DNA of 64,000 bases, taken from the NCBI RefSeq assembly GCF_002975275.1, contig NZ_PCOQ01000022.1, forward strand, positions 41,230 to 105,229. The letters are read 5' to 3'. Positions 37,029 to 46,081 of this stretch are shown piece after piece; position 1 is the first letter of the stretch, and every line of letters begins with the position of its first letter. The DNA comes from Achromobacter sp. MYb9. GTDB lineage: Bacteria; Pseudomonadota; Gammaproteobacteria; Burkholderiales; Burkholderiaceae_B. The notes under the pieces were generated by a model. The model was not told the origin of the DNA. It did no database searches and saw only the letters and a list, made by a program, of their open reading frames with translations. Position numbers and translations under genes: made by a program.

Positions 37029-37054
37029 AATGAATAAACCTGAGGTTTCCATTA
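37029..37054. promoter_or_regulatory. Shared LysR-type element, copy 2
   Basis: A 26-bp stretch 90 nt upstream of the Bug receptor gene matches 22 of 26 bases of copy 1 and contains a 6+1+6 inverted repeat (AAACCT-G-AGGTTT). Same orientation relative to its leftward gene as copy 1. Confidence 0.7.
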
Positions 37055-37120
37055 GCGTTTTGGTATGACACGGCGCCGCTTCGCGGCGACAATGAAATCA
37101 ATCGCGTCATCCGTCCCGCC

Positions 37121-37151
37121 AAAAAACAAGGGCCGCGAAAGCGGCCCTTGT
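37121..37151 (-). terminator. Intrinsic terminator for argD
   Basis: A perfect 11-bp stem (arms 37126-37136 and 37141-37151, GAAA loop) is followed, reading leftward, by a run of six T on the minus strand (A6 at 37121-37126). It lies 23 nt past the argD stop. Confidence 0.88.
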
Positions 37152-37174
37152 TGCTGACAATCTGGCGTAGGGAT

Positions 37175-38368
37175 TTACGCCTTGCGCGCCTGCGCGATCA
37201 GCTTGTCCAGTTCGCTCAGCATCAGGTCGATCTCTTCCGCCGTCACGTTCAACGCCGGCATGAAGCGCAGCAAATTCGGACGCGGGGCGTTCAGCAGCAG
37301 GCCTTGCGGTTCCAGCTTGCGGGCGGCTTCGACAATCGCCGGACCATCATCGCGATCCATCACCAGCGCGCGCAACAGGCCCATGCCGCGCTCGCCCTTC
37401 ATGCCGTACTTGGCCGACAGGGCCAGCAGGCCTTCGGACAGCTGCTTGGAACGCGCGTTGACGGCGTCCATGAAGCCCGGGGCGGCCAGTGCGTCAAACA
37501 CGGCCACGCCCACGGCGGTGGTCAGCGGGTTGCCGTTGTACGTGCCGCCCTGGTCGCCGTGCGAGAACACGCAAGCGTCCTGGCGGGCCAGCAGCGCAGC
37601 CAGCGGCACGCCGCCGCCGATGCCCTTGGCCAACGTCATGATGTCGGGGATGACGTCGGAATGCTGGTAGGCGAACATCTTGCCGGTGCGGCCCATGCCG
37701 GTCTGCACTTCGTCGACGATCAGCAGCAACTGGTTTTCATCAGCCAGCTTGCGCAGGCCTTGCATGAATTCCTTGGTGGCCGGGATCACGCCGCCTTCGC
37801 CTTGCACCGGTTCCAGCATGATGGCGACGGTCTTGTCGTCGATCAGCTTCTTCACCGATTCCAGGTCGTTCAGTTCGGCCTTGGGGAAGCCTTCCACTTG
37901 CGGGGCAAACATCTTGTCCCAGCCCGGCTTGCCCGATGCGGACATCGTGGCCAGCGTGCGGCCGTGGAAGCCGTGGTTCATCGTGATGATCTTGTAGGCG
38001 CCGTTCTTCTTGACCTGGCCCCACTTGCGCGCCAGCTTGATGGCGCCTTCGTTGGCTTCGCCGCCGCTGTTGGCGAAAAAGACGCGGTCAAAGCAGGACG
38101 CGCCGGTCAGGCGTTGGGCCAGCTCGATCGAGGGGATGTTGTAGAACGCCGGCGACGGGTTCATCAGTTTTTGCGACTGTTCCACCAGCGCGCGCTGCAT
38201 TTCCGGCGCGGAGTGGCCCAACGTGTTCACCGCCCAGCCCTGCACGAAGTCCAGGTATCGCTTGCCCGCGTGATCCTCCAGCCAGGATCCCTTGCCGCTA
38301 ACGAACACGAGGTCCGGGCGGGAGGTGATCTCCATGAGGGTGTTGACGTTGAACTGGCTGAATTCCAT
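37175..38368 (-). CDS. argD: Acetylornithine aminotransferase-like class III PLP enzyme
   Basis: A 397-residue class III aminotransferase. PLP contacts are SGGEANEGAIK at 101-111, Asp219-Glu220 in LLIVDEVQTGMGRTG and the Schiff-base Lys248 in LAKGIGGG. The family transfers amino groups from N-acetylornithine to 2-oxoglutarate in arginine synthesis, and related enzymes use succinylornithine or other omega-amino acids. The ATG at 38368 begins a complete enzyme; upstream codons are non-homologous. It is monocistronic with its own terminator and diverges from a Bug receptor. Confidence 0.85.
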   Translation of the reverse strand: MEFSQFNVNTLMEITSRPDLVFVSGKGSWLEDHAGKRYLDFVQGWAVNTLGHSAPEMQRALVEQSQKLMNPSPAFYNIPSIELAQRLTGASCFDRVFFANSGGEANEGAIKLARKWGQVKKNGAYKIITMNHGFHGRTLATMSASGKPGWDKMFAPQVEGFPKAELNDLESVKKLIDDKTVAIMLEPVQGEGGVIPATKEFMQGLRKLADENQLLLIVDEVQTGMGRTGKMFAYQHSDVIPDIMTLAKGIGGGVPLAALLARQDACVFSHGDQGGTYNGNPLTTAVGVAVFDALAAPGFMDAVNARSKQLSEGLLALSAKYGMKGERGMGLLRALVMDRDDGPAIVEAARKLEPQGLLLNAPRPNLLRFMPALNVTAEEIDLMLSELDKLIAQARKA

Positions 38369-38586
38369 GGCGGTTCCTGCGGGGTAAAAGGACAGGGATG
38401 AAGGGGAAACTTCAAGGGGGGAAGCGCGAAAACGCAAATGTAGCACCGACAGAGGGATGCTATCGTGACGCACCCCCCGCCGATCCGCCCCGGGCCGCCT
38501 CAAAAGGGCCGACTGCTCGGGCGCTCTATTTTATGCAAGTGGCGCGCTCCCGCGCGCCGCCCGTTGTCGCTTTTTACTGACCAATC

Positions 38587-39552
38587 ATGAAACGTATCCT
38601 TTCCAGTCTTGCCGCCGGCCTGGCGCTGGCGGCGGCCGGCGCGCCGGCACATGCCGAATACCCCGAACGCCCCATCCGCCTGATCGTGCCGTTCCCGCCC
38701 GGACAAGCCACCGACATATTCGCCCGCGCCCTGGCTGAAAAGCTGGGCGCCGCCGTCAAGCAGCCGATCGTGGTGGAAAACCGCGCAGGCGCCGGCAGCA
38801 ACATCGGCATGGAGCAGGCCGCGCGCGCCACGCCCGATGGCTACACGCTGGTCATCGCGGGCTCTGCCGCTGCGGTCAACCAGACGCTGTACAAAACCAT
38901 CAACTACAGCCTGACCAAGGATTTCGCGCCGGTGTCGGGCGTGTTCTCGGTACCGTTGATGTTCCTGGCCACGCCGGCGTCCGGCATCACCTCGCTTAAG
39001 CAATTGGTGACGCAAGCGCGCGCCAATCCGGGCGAACTGGCCTACGCCAGCGCCGGTATCGGCGGCACGCAGCACCTGTCGGCGGAAATGTTCAAGGCCG
39101 CGGCCGATATCGACATCCGCCACATCCCCTACAAGGGCAGCGGCCCGGCCCAGGCCGATTTCCTGGGCCACCAGGTGCCGCTGATGGTGGACTCCGTCAC
39201 TGCGGGCCTGCCGCACGTGCAAAGCAAGAAGGCCGTGCCGTTGGCCGTGACGACAGCCAAGCGCCTGCCGCAGCTGCCGGAGGTTCCAACCGTGGCCGAA
39301 TCCGGCTACCCCGGCTTCGAGGCCATCGGCTGGGCCGCCGTGCTGGCTCCGCGCGACACGCCGCCGGCCGTCACCGCCTACCTCAGCAAGCAGATCGGCC
39401 ATGCGCTGGGCTCCCCGGAAATGCAGAAATTCCTGCGCGACCGCGGCGCCGAACCCATGCCCCTGACCCCCGAAGGCACCGGCACATTCATCGCCAGCGA
39501 AGTCGAAAAGTGGGGCAAAGCCGTCAAGCAGTCCGGCGCCCAGGTGGACTAA
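38587..39552 (+). CDS. Bug/TctC-family periplasmic receptor
   Basis: A 321-residue Bug receptor. Signal peptide at about 1-23 (GAPAHAEYP), then [29 protein letters not shown] and a C-terminal [18 protein letters not shown]. Single gene ended by a strong terminator. Divergent from argD across about 218 bp. Ligand unknown. Confidence 0.9.
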   Translation: MKRILSSLAAGLALAAAGAPAHAEYPERPIRLIVPFPPGQATDIFARALAEKLGAAVKQPIVVENRAGAGSNIGMEQAARATPDGYTLVIAGSAAAVNQTLYKTINYSLTKDFAPVSGVFSVPLMFLATPASGITSLKQLVTQARANPGELAYASAGIGGTQHLSAEMFKAAADIDIRHIPYKGSGPAQADFLGHQVPLMVDSVTAGLPHVQSKKAVPLAVTTAKRLPQLPEVPTVAESGYPGFEAIGWAAVLAPRDTPPAVTAYLSKQIGHALGSPEMQKFLRDRGAEPMPLTPEGTGTFIASEVEKWGKAVKQSGAQVD

Positions 39553-39604
39553 AGATCCAGGATCAAGACTTCCGCTGCCCGTCGCACCGGCAGCCGCCGG
39601 TCGC

Positions 39605-39640
39605 AAAAGCCGTCCCCGTGAAAAAGGGGACGGCTTTTTT
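39605..39640 (+). terminator. Intrinsic terminator after Bug receptor
   Basis: A 13-bp stem (arms 39605-39617 and 39626-39638) with loop GTGAAAAA and a trailing T-run. Confidence 0.9.
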
Positions 39641-39661
39641 CACGGCGATTGAGCGGATTTT

Positions 39662-39678
39662 CTGGATGATCCATCCAG
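39662..39678. promoter_or_regulatory. Dyad upstream of SDR gene
   Basis: A perfect inverted repeat CTGGATG-ATC-CATCCAG, 72 nt before the SDR start. Its size and place suit a regulator such as the LysR protein encoded downstream of the SDR gene, but no second copy was found to support it. Confidence 0.4.
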
Positions 39679-39750
39679 CCCTGGGTGGTTTATCGCCGGG
39701 ATGCGCTTGCCTAAGCTCTACGCTCCAATGACTTGTGTAGGGGATTTTCC

Positions 39751-40524
39751 ATGGCAGACCATTCCATCAAGGGCAAAGTCGCATTGATCGCCGGCGGCGC
39801 CAAGAACCTGGGCGGGCTGATCGCGCGCGACCTGGCGCAGCATGGCGCCCGCGCCGTGGCGATCCACTACAACAGCGCCGCGTCCAAGGCCGATGCCGAT
39901 GCGACCGTTGCCGCGATCCAGGCGGCTGGCGCCAAAGCGGTCGCGCTGCAAGGCGACCTGACCACCGCCGCCGCCGTCGAAAAGCTGTTCACCGACGCCG
40001 TCGCCGCCGTGGGCCGGCCGGACATTGCCATCAACACTGTCGGCAAAGTGCTGAAGAAGCCCTTCACCGAGATCAGCGAGGCGGAATACGACGAGATGAC
40101 CGCCGTCAACTCCAAGACCGCCTTCTTCTTCTTGCGCGAAGCAGGCCGCCACGTGAACGACAACGGCAAGGTCTGCACGCTGGTGACGTCGTTGCTGGGC
40201 GCGTTCACGCCGTTCTATGCCGCCTATGCGGGCACGAAGGCGCCTGTCGAGCACTACACCCGCGCCGCGTCCAAGGAGTTCGGCGCACGCGGCATTTCCG
40301 TCACCGCCGTCGGCCCCGGTCCGATGGATACGCCGTTCTTCTACCCGGCCGAAGGCGCCGACGCCGTGGCGTATCACAAGACCGCCGCCGCGCTGTCGCC
40401 GTTCAGCAAGACCGGGCTGACCGACATCGAGGACGTGGTTCCCTTCATCCGCCATCTGGTCAGCGACGGCTGGTGGATCACCGGCCAGACCATCCTGATC
40501 AACGGCGGCTATACGACGAAGTAA
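39751..40524 (+). CDS. Short-chain dehydrogenase/reductase
   Basis: A 257-residue SDR. The cofactor loop is modified, AGGAKNLGG at 14-22 (usual TGxxxGxG). Active-site Ser147 and the YAGTK motif (Tyr159, Lys163) are present, and the usual NNAG is NTVG at 95-98. A PGPMDTPFF loop follows. NAD(P)-dependent oxidoreductase of unknown substrate. A LysR gene follows in the same direction. Confidence 0.88.
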   Translation: MADHSIKGKVALIAGGAKNLGGLIARDLAQHGARAVAIHYNSAASKADADATVAAIQAAGAKAVALQGDLTTAAAVEKLFTDAVAAVGRPDIAINTVGKVLKKPFTEISEAEYDEMTAVNSKTAFFFLREAGRHVNDNGKVCTLVTSLLGAFTPFYAAYAGTKAPVEHYTRAASKEFGARGISVTAVGPGPMDTPFFYPAEGADAVAYHKTAAALSPFSKTGLTDIEDVVPFIRHLVSDGWWITGQTILINGGYTTK

Positions 40525-40542
40525 GCAGCCCGGCCTGCGCAA

Positions 40543-40571
40543 GGTTCCTTTTGGTCTGGGCGGGGTTCCTT
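40543..40571. repeat. Direct repeat GGTTCCTT before LysR gene
   Basis: GGTTCCTT occurs at 40543-40550 and 40564-40571, 21 bp apart (two helical turns), just after the SDR stop and about 80 nt before the LysR start. The spacing would suit a dimeric regulator, possibly autoregulation. Confidence 0.35.
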
Positions 40572-40652
40572 ATAGTATTGACGGGCCCAACACTCTTACC
40601 TGCCGTTATCCACAGGGCGATCCGCCCGTGGGCGGCAGGGGATGCCAAACGC

Positions 40653-41561
40653 ATGGACCGCTTCGATCAGTACCGCGTGTTCGCCCAAGTCGCCGACATG
40701 GGCAGTTTCATCAAGGCCGCCAACGCCCTGGAGGTGCCGCGCGCGTCGGTCTCCGCTGCCATTCAGCAATTGGAGACGCAGTTGGGCGTGCGCTTGCTGC
40801 ATCGAACGACGCGGCAGGTACGGCTGACGGCGGACGGCGAACAATTGCTGGAACGCGTCCGCCCGCTATTGGCGGAAGTGGAAGACATCGACCAGCTGTT
40901 CCACGCCGGACAGCGCCAGGTGTCGGGCCGGCTCAGCATCGATGCGCCCAGCCGCGTCGCGCGCCGGCTGATCGCGCCCGCGCTGCCGGGCTTGCTGCGC
41001 CGCCATCCTCGCCTTGAACTCGTGCTCAGTTCGACCGACCGCGCCATCGACCTGGTGCAGGAAGGGGTGGACTGCGCGGTGCGCATCGGCGCGCTGGACG
41101 ACAGCAGCCTGGTCGTGCGGCCGCTGGGGCATATCGCGTTGATCAATTGCGCAAGCCCGGACTATCTGCGCGAACAGGGCGAACCGCGCTTGCCCGATGA
41201 CTTGTCGGAGGGGCATTGGTCCGTGGGCTACGCGTCGCCGAAAACCGGCCGGGAACTGCCCTGGGAGTATCTGGCGGAAAGCGGCGCCGGGCAGGTGGCG
41301 CGCGTGCCCGCCCGCGTGGTGGTGAACAACGCCGAAAACTACATCGCCTGCTGCCTTGCCGGGCTGGGGCTCATCCAGATTCCCCGTTTCGATGTGCAGC
41401 ACCTGCTGGATGCCGGCAAGCTCATCGAGGTCATGCCGGGCTGGCGCCCGGCGCCGATGCCGGTGTCGCTGCTGTACCCCCACCGGCGCCAGCGCTCGCG
41501 CCGCCTGGCCGTCTTCCACGACTGGTTCGCCGCCCTGATGCAGCCCCATCTGGAGGGTTGA
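40653..41561 (+). CDS. LysR-family regulator (DmlR/CrgA-like)
   Basis: A 302-residue LysR regulator. HTH at about 5-60 (FAQVADMGSFIKAANALEVPRASVS) and ligand domain from about 88 (SGRLSIDAPSRVARRLIAP), in the style of the DmlR/CrgA subgroup. The in-frame extension upstream was rejected because MDRFDQYRVF is the canonical start. Likely regulator of the SDR gene before it. Confidence 0.92.
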   Translation: MDRFDQYRVFAQVADMGSFIKAANALEVPRASVSAAIQQLETQLGVRLLHRTTRQVRLTADGEQLLERVRPLLAEVEDIDQLFHAGQRQVSGRLSIDAPSRVARRLIAPALPGLLRRHPRLELVLSSTDRAIDLVQEGVDCAVRIGALDDSSLVVRPLGHIALINCASPDYLREQGEPRLPDDLSEGHWSVGYASPKTGRELPWEYLAESGAGQVARVPARVVVNNAENYIACCLAGLGLIQIPRFDVQHLLDAGKLIEVMPGWRPAPMPVSLLYPHRRQRSRRLAVFHDWFAALMQPHLEG

Positions 41562-41770
41562 GCCGGCGCCAGCGGCGCGACCCAAACCGGTGCCGCGCAT
41601 GCCCGCATCCGAAGCGTCCGCCGCACCAAAGCGGGGCGCCGTCAGCCCGGTTTCCGGCGCCTGCTTGGCGGGCGCGAAATGGCACGGAACTTGCTTTTCC
41701 AGTTTTGTATACCGAATCGGTGTGCAACGCATTGGCCCGTCCCGGGCGGTGCGCGCCCTGGAGAGTGCTC

Positions 41771-42553
41771 ATGAACCGTAGAACCCTGTTGTTGTCTCTT
41801 TGCACCGCCGCCAGCCTGCTGGCCGCGCCGCTGACGCACGCCGACACGCTGGACGATATCGTCCGCGCGGGCACGATCAAGATCGCCGTGCCGCAGGATT
41901 TCCCGCCGTTCGGTTCGGTGGGCGCCGACATGAAGCCCCTGGGCTATGACATCGACACCGCGCAACTGATCGCCAAGCAATTGGGCGTGAAGCTGGAACT
42001 GGTACCGGTCACCAGCGCCAACCGCGTGCCCTACCTGCAGACGCGCAAGGTGGACCTGGTGATCTCCAGCCTGGGCAAGAATGCCGAACGCGAGAAGGCC
42101 ATCGATTTTTCGGATGCCTATGCCCCGTTCTTCAACGGCGTGTTCGGCCCGGCCGACCTGAAGGTGTCGTCGGCGGCCGACCTGGCCGGCAAGACCATCG
42201 GCGTCACGCGCGGCTCGGTGGAAGACATCGAACTGTCGAAGATCGCCCCCGAATCCGCCACGCTCAAACGCTACGAAGACAACAACGGCACCATCACGGC
42301 CTTTCTGTCGGGTCAGGTGCCGATGATCGCCACGGGCAACGTGGTTGCCGCGGCCATCCTGGCGCGCAATCCGGCCAAGAAACCGGAAACCAAGTTCCTG
42401 ATCAAGAATTCGCCGTGCTACATCGGCCTGAACAAGGACGAGCCCAAGCTGCGCGCCAAGGTCAACGACATCCTGGCCGCCGCCCGCCGCGACGGCTCGC
42501 TGTCCGCGATTTCGCAGAAGTGGCTGGGCGCTGAACTGCCCAAGGACCTGTAA
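41771..42553 (+). CDS. Polar amino-acid ABC transporter, periplasmic binding protein
   Basis: A 260-residue type II binding protein (SBP_bac_3). Signal peptide at about 1-24 (PLTHADTLDD), then IKIAVPQDFPPFGS and the DLVISSLGKNAEREKAIDFSD motif that contacts amino-acid ligands. First gene of a complete system: binding protein, two permeases and ATPase. 18 bp to the first permease gene. Confidence 0.93.
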   Translation: MNRRTLLLSLCTAASLLAAPLTHADTLDDIVRAGTIKIAVPQDFPPFGSVGADMKPLGYDIDTAQLIAKQLGVKLELVPVTSANRVPYLQTRKVDLVISSLGKNAEREKAIDFSDAYAPFFNGVFGPADLKVSSAADLAGKTIGVTRGSVEDIELSKIAPESATLKRYEDNNGTITAFLSGQVPMIATGNVVAAAILARNPAKKPETKFLIKNSPCYIGLNKDEPKLRAKVNDILAAARRDGSLSAISQKWLGAELPKDL

Positions 42554-42571
42554 GCCCCGACGGCGGCCATC

Positions 42572-43240
42572 ATGGCTTACCAATACGATTTCGGCGCGGT
42601 CTTCGATTACACGCCGGTGCTGGTCAAGGGCATCGGCGTCACGGTCGAATTGATCGCGTTCGGCGCGGTGGCCGGCGTGGCGCTGGGCATCGCCTGCGCC
42701 TGGGTCCGCACGCAGGGCCCGGCCTGGCTGCGCGCGCCGGTGGCGGCCTATGTCGAGGTGATCCGCAACACGCCCTTCCTGATCCAGCTGTTCTTCGTGT
42801 TCTTCGGCCTGCCGTCGCTGGGCGTGCAACTGGGCGAAATGCAGGCCGCCTGCCTGGCGATGGCGCTGAACCTGGGCGCCTACAGCGCCGAGATCATTCG
42901 CGCCGGCATCGACGCCACGCCCAAGGGCCAGTACGAGGCCGGCGCCAGCCTGGCGATGACACGCTTCCAGGTGTTCCGGCATGTGGTACTGAAACCGGCG
43001 CTACAGCGCATCTGGCCGGCGCTGTCGTCGCAGATCGTGATCGTGATGCTGGGGTCGGCGGTGTGTTCGCAGATCGCCGCCGAAGACCTGACCTTTGCCG
43101 CCAACTTCATCCAGTCGCGCAATTTCCGCGCGTTCGAGGTGTACCTGATCACCACCGGCATCTATCTGGCGTTGGCCATCCTGCTGCGCCAGCTGCTGCG
43201 CCTGGCCGGACGGCGCCTGTTCCGCAAGGCGGCAAGATGA
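42572..43240 (+). CDS. Polar amino-acid ABC transporter permease 1
   Basis: A 222-residue HisM/HisQ-type permease with about five membrane segments. IRNTPFLIQLFFVFFGLPSLG lies near 67-87 and the ATPase-contact EAGASLAMTRFQVFRHVVLKPAL near 116-138. Its stop overlaps the start of the second permease gene (ATGA). Confidence 0.93.
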   Translation: MAYQYDFGAVFDYTPVLVKGIGVTVELIAFGAVAGVALGIACAWVRTQGPAWLRAPVAAYVEVIRNTPFLIQLFFVFFGLPSLGVQLGEMQAACLAMALNLGAYSAEIIRAGIDATPKGQYEAGASLAMTRFQVFRHVVLKPALQRIWPALSSQIVIVMLGSAVCSQIAAEDLTFAANFIQSRNFRAFEVYLITTGIYLALAILLRQLLRLAGRRLFRKAAR

Positions 43241-43893
43241 TTGAATTCACCCCCTGGGACATCGTCCGCAACCTGCTGTTGGCCGCGCGCTGGACCGTGG
43301 CGCTATCGCTCGTGGCGTTTGTCGGCGGCGCGCTGATGGGCGTGCTGGCGTTGATGATGCGGACCTCGCGCGTGGCCGCAATGCGGCGCGTCAGCTGGGC
43401 CTATATCGAACTGTTCCAGGGCACGCCGCTGTTGATGCAGCTGTTTCTGGCGTTCTTCGGCCTGTCGCTGCTGGGCGTGGAAGTGCCGCCCTGGCTGGCC
43501 GCCGGCGCGGCGCTGACATTGTGGTCGGGCGCCTTCCTGGCCGAGATCTGGCGCGGCTGCGTCGAGGCCATCCCGAAGGGCCAATGGGAGGCGTCGGCCA
43601 GCCTGGCGCTGGGCTACGTTCAGCAGATGCGCCATGTGGTGCTGCCGCAAGCGTTGCGCATCGCCATCGCGCCCACCGTGGGCTTCGCCGTGCAGATCGT
43701 CAAGAGCACCGCGCTGACGTCCATCATCGGGTTCACGGAGCTGTCCAAGGCCAGCACCGTCATCACCAACGCCACCTTCAGTCCCTTCACCGTCTATGCC
43801 TGCGCCGCGCTGATCTACTTCGCGCTGTGCTGGCCCCTGTCGCGCCTCAGCCTCCGGCTGGAAAGGAAGTTGCATGCCCCTCATCGCCCTTGA
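43237..43893 (+). CDS. Polar amino-acid ABC transporter permease 2
   Basis: A 218-residue second permease of the same type (FQGTPLLMQLFLAFFGLS; EASASLALGYVQQMRHVVLPQAL). Overlaps the previous gene by 4 nt and the ATPase gene by 20 nt, so the four genes form one translational block. Confidence 0.93.
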   Translation: MIEFTPWDIVRNLLLAARWTVALSLVAFVGGALMGVLALMMRTSRVAAMRRVSWAYIELFQGTPLLMQLFLAFFGLSLLGVEVPPWLAAGAALTLWSGAFLAEIWRGCVEAIPKGQWEASASLALGYVQQMRHVVLPQALRIAIAPTVGFAVQIVKSTALTSIIGFTELSKASTVITNATFSPFTVYACAALIYFALCWPLSRLSLRLERKLHAPHRP

Positions 43894-44611
43894 AGACGTC
43901 CGCAAGAAATTCGGCGACAACGAAGTCCTGAAGGGGGTGACGCTACGCGTCGAACCCGGCGAGGTCATCGCCATCATCGGCAAGAGCGGCTCGGGCAAGA
44001 GCACGCTGCTGCGCTGCGTGAACGGACTGGAACAGATCGACGGCGGCGCCATCATGGTGGCCGACGCGCAACTGGGCGACGACGAGTTGCGGTTGCGCGC
44101 GTTGCGGCTGAAGGTGGGCATGATCTTCCAGCAGTTCAACCTGTTCCCGCACCTGACGGTGGGGCGCAACGTGATGCTCTCGCCCATGGTCGCCAAGCGC
44201 ATGCCAGAGGCGCAGGCGGCCGACATGGCGCGCGCCATGCTGACGCGCGTGGGCCTGGCGCACAAGTTCGATGCGTGGCCCGAGGAACTGTCCGGCGGTC
44301 AGCAACAGCGCGTGGCCATTGCGCGCGCACTGGCGATGCAGCCGCTGGCCCTGCTGTGCGACGAGATCACGTCCGCGCTGGACCCCGAACTGGTGAACGA
44401 AGTGCTGTCGGTGGTGCGCGAACTGGCGGCCGACGGCATGACCTTGCTGATGGTCACGCACGAGATGCGCTTTGCGCGCGAAGTGTGCGACCGCGTCGTG
44501 TTCATGCATCAAGGCCGCGTGCACGAGATCGGCCCGCCCGAGGAATTGTTCTCGGCGCCCGCCACCCCCGAATTGCGGCAATTCCTGGGGATGACGAACC
44601 TGGCCGCTTGA
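43874..44611 (+). CDS. Polar amino-acid ABC transporter ATPase
   Basis: A 245-residue ATPase with intact motifs: Walker A GKSGSGKST, signature LSGGQQQR, Walker B ALLCDEITSALD (Glu present) and the H-loop in MVTHEM. Energises the transporter encoded just upstream. Convergent with the D-threonine aldolase gene 46 bp away. Confidence 0.95.
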   Translation: MPLIALEDVRKKFGDNEVLKGVTLRVEPGEVIAIIGKSGSGKSTLLRCVNGLEQIDGGAIMVADAQLGDDELRLRALRLKVGMIFQQFNLFPHLTVGRNVMLSPMVAKRMPEAQAADMARAMLTRVGLAHKFDAWPEELSGGQQQRVAIARALAMQPLALLCDEITSALDPELVNEVLSVVRELAADGMTLLMVTHEMRFAREVCDRVVFMHQGRVHEIGPPEELFSAPATPELRQFLGMTNLAA

Positions 44612-44657
44612 ATCGCAAGAGCGGCGCGCACGGCGCGCCCCGGCGGCCCACTGCGGT

Positions 44658-45797
44658 TCAGCGCGAGAAGCCGCGCGCCGCGATTTCCCAAATGTCTTCG
44701 ACCACGCCATCGCGCACCACCACCAGCCCGTCATGCAGGTTGAAGGTGGGATCGACATGCGAAGGCACCAGGCGCAACACGCTGCCCAATGCGGGCGCCT
44801 GCGCCCCCGGCGCCACGCGCACCACGCCGTGCTCGTCGTTGATGGCCGCGTAGGTCAGGCCGTCTTCCTTGAACACCGCCGGCGGGCCGCATTCGGCGGT
44901 GGTGGACTTCAGCCCGGCATCCAGGATGACGCGGTCCGGGGCGGGCACGCTCATCACCGTGGACAGCACAAAGAGGCTGTTCTGGAACTTCAACGGGCCA
45001 TCCCATTCATTGGCGCCGTAGTCGCCGTCCATGAACGCGTAGGAGCCGGCCTGCAGTTCCGTGAAGACGCCGCTTGCCGCGTCGAATTCCGCGCTGCCCG
45101 TGCCGCCGCCGGTGATGACGTCGCACGCGATGCCGCTTTCGCGCAGCAGTTGCGCGTACGACGCCGCGATGCGCGCCGCCTGCCGGCAGACCTGCGACCG
45201 CTCTTCGCGCGTGCGAAAGTGTTGCACCGAGCCGTGATAGGCCTGCAACCCCACGAAATTCACACCGGGCAGGTCGCGCGCCTGTTGCGCCAACGCCAGC
45301 ACCAGGGCGTCGTCCGACACGCCGCAGCGGCCTTGCCCCACGTCCACTTCGACCAGCACGTCGATCTCGGCGCCAGCCTGCGCCATGGCCTGGGATATCT
45401 GCGCCAGATTTTGCGAATTGTCGACGCAGACGCTCATTTTGGCGGTGCGCGCCAATTGCGCCAGCAGGGCCAGCTTGGCGGGCCCCACCACTTCATTGCT
45501 GATGTGGATGTCACGAATGCCGGCCGCCACGAAGGGCAGGGCTTCGCTGACTTTCTGGCAGCAGATGCCGCGCGCGCCCAGCGCCAGCTGGCGCAACGCG
45601 ATTTCCGGGCATTTGTGCGCCTTGGCATGCGGGCGCAACGCCACCTCATGGCGATCGGCCCAGGCCTGCATGGCGCGCAGGTTGGCCTCGAACGGCGCCA
45701 GGTCCAGCACCAGGCTGGGTGTGTCGACGCGGGCCAGAGGGTCGCCCGGTTGCGCGGGCGGGGGCAGCGCTATGCCGCGTATGACTTCCTGGGACAT
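44658..45797 (-). CDS. D-threonine aldolase
   Basis: A 379-residue fold-type III PLP enzyme that cleaves D-threonine and other D-beta-hydroxy amino acids to glycine and an aldehyde. The PLP lysine is Lys59 in RPHAKAHK. The metal ligands are His347 and Asp349 in PSHVDPTFN; these numbers match those I recall for the characterised Alcaligenes xylosoxidans enzyme. Start taken at the ATG at 45797. Convergent with a polar amino-acid transporter that may supply substrate. The related D-serine dehydratase is less likely given the match. Confidence 0.9.
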   Translation of the reverse strand: MSQEVIRGIALPPPAQPGDPLARVDTPSLVLDLAPFEANLRAMQAWADRHEVALRPHAKAHKCPEIALRQLALGARGICCQKVSEALPFVAAGIRDIHISNEVVGPAKLALLAQLARTAKMSVCVDNSQNLAQISQAMAQAGAEIDVLVEVDVGQGRCGVSDDALVLALAQQARDLPGVNFVGLQAYHGSVQHFRTREERSQVCRQAARIAASYAQLLRESGIACDVITGGGTGSAEFDAASGVFTELQAGSYAFMDGDYGANEWDGPLKFQNSLFVLSTVMSVPAPDRVILDAGLKSTTAECGPPAVFKEDGLTYAAINDEHGVVRVAPGAQAPALGSVLRLVPSHVDPTFNLHDGLVVVRDGVVEDIWEIAARGFSR

Positions 45798-46081
45798 CAG
45801 GGTGACTCCGTTATCTGCACCGCATGGGACGTAAGCGCGTGATCGTGTAACCGCACGCCATAACCAAAGCATGACCGTCCATAACCCGAAGGACAATTCA
45901 CCCCCAGGTAAACGATAGCCCCGTAACCATTGGCTACGGGACCCCTACATGCCAGAATTTCATCATAGAAATGGCCCCCAGGGGGAGGCCCGTTTTTGCG
46001 CTGGCAACCGCCCGCGGCAGGAACGACCCGACGCAAGACGTCACGTTGATAAACCCGTCACAAAGTCCCGGAGAAGCTCGC

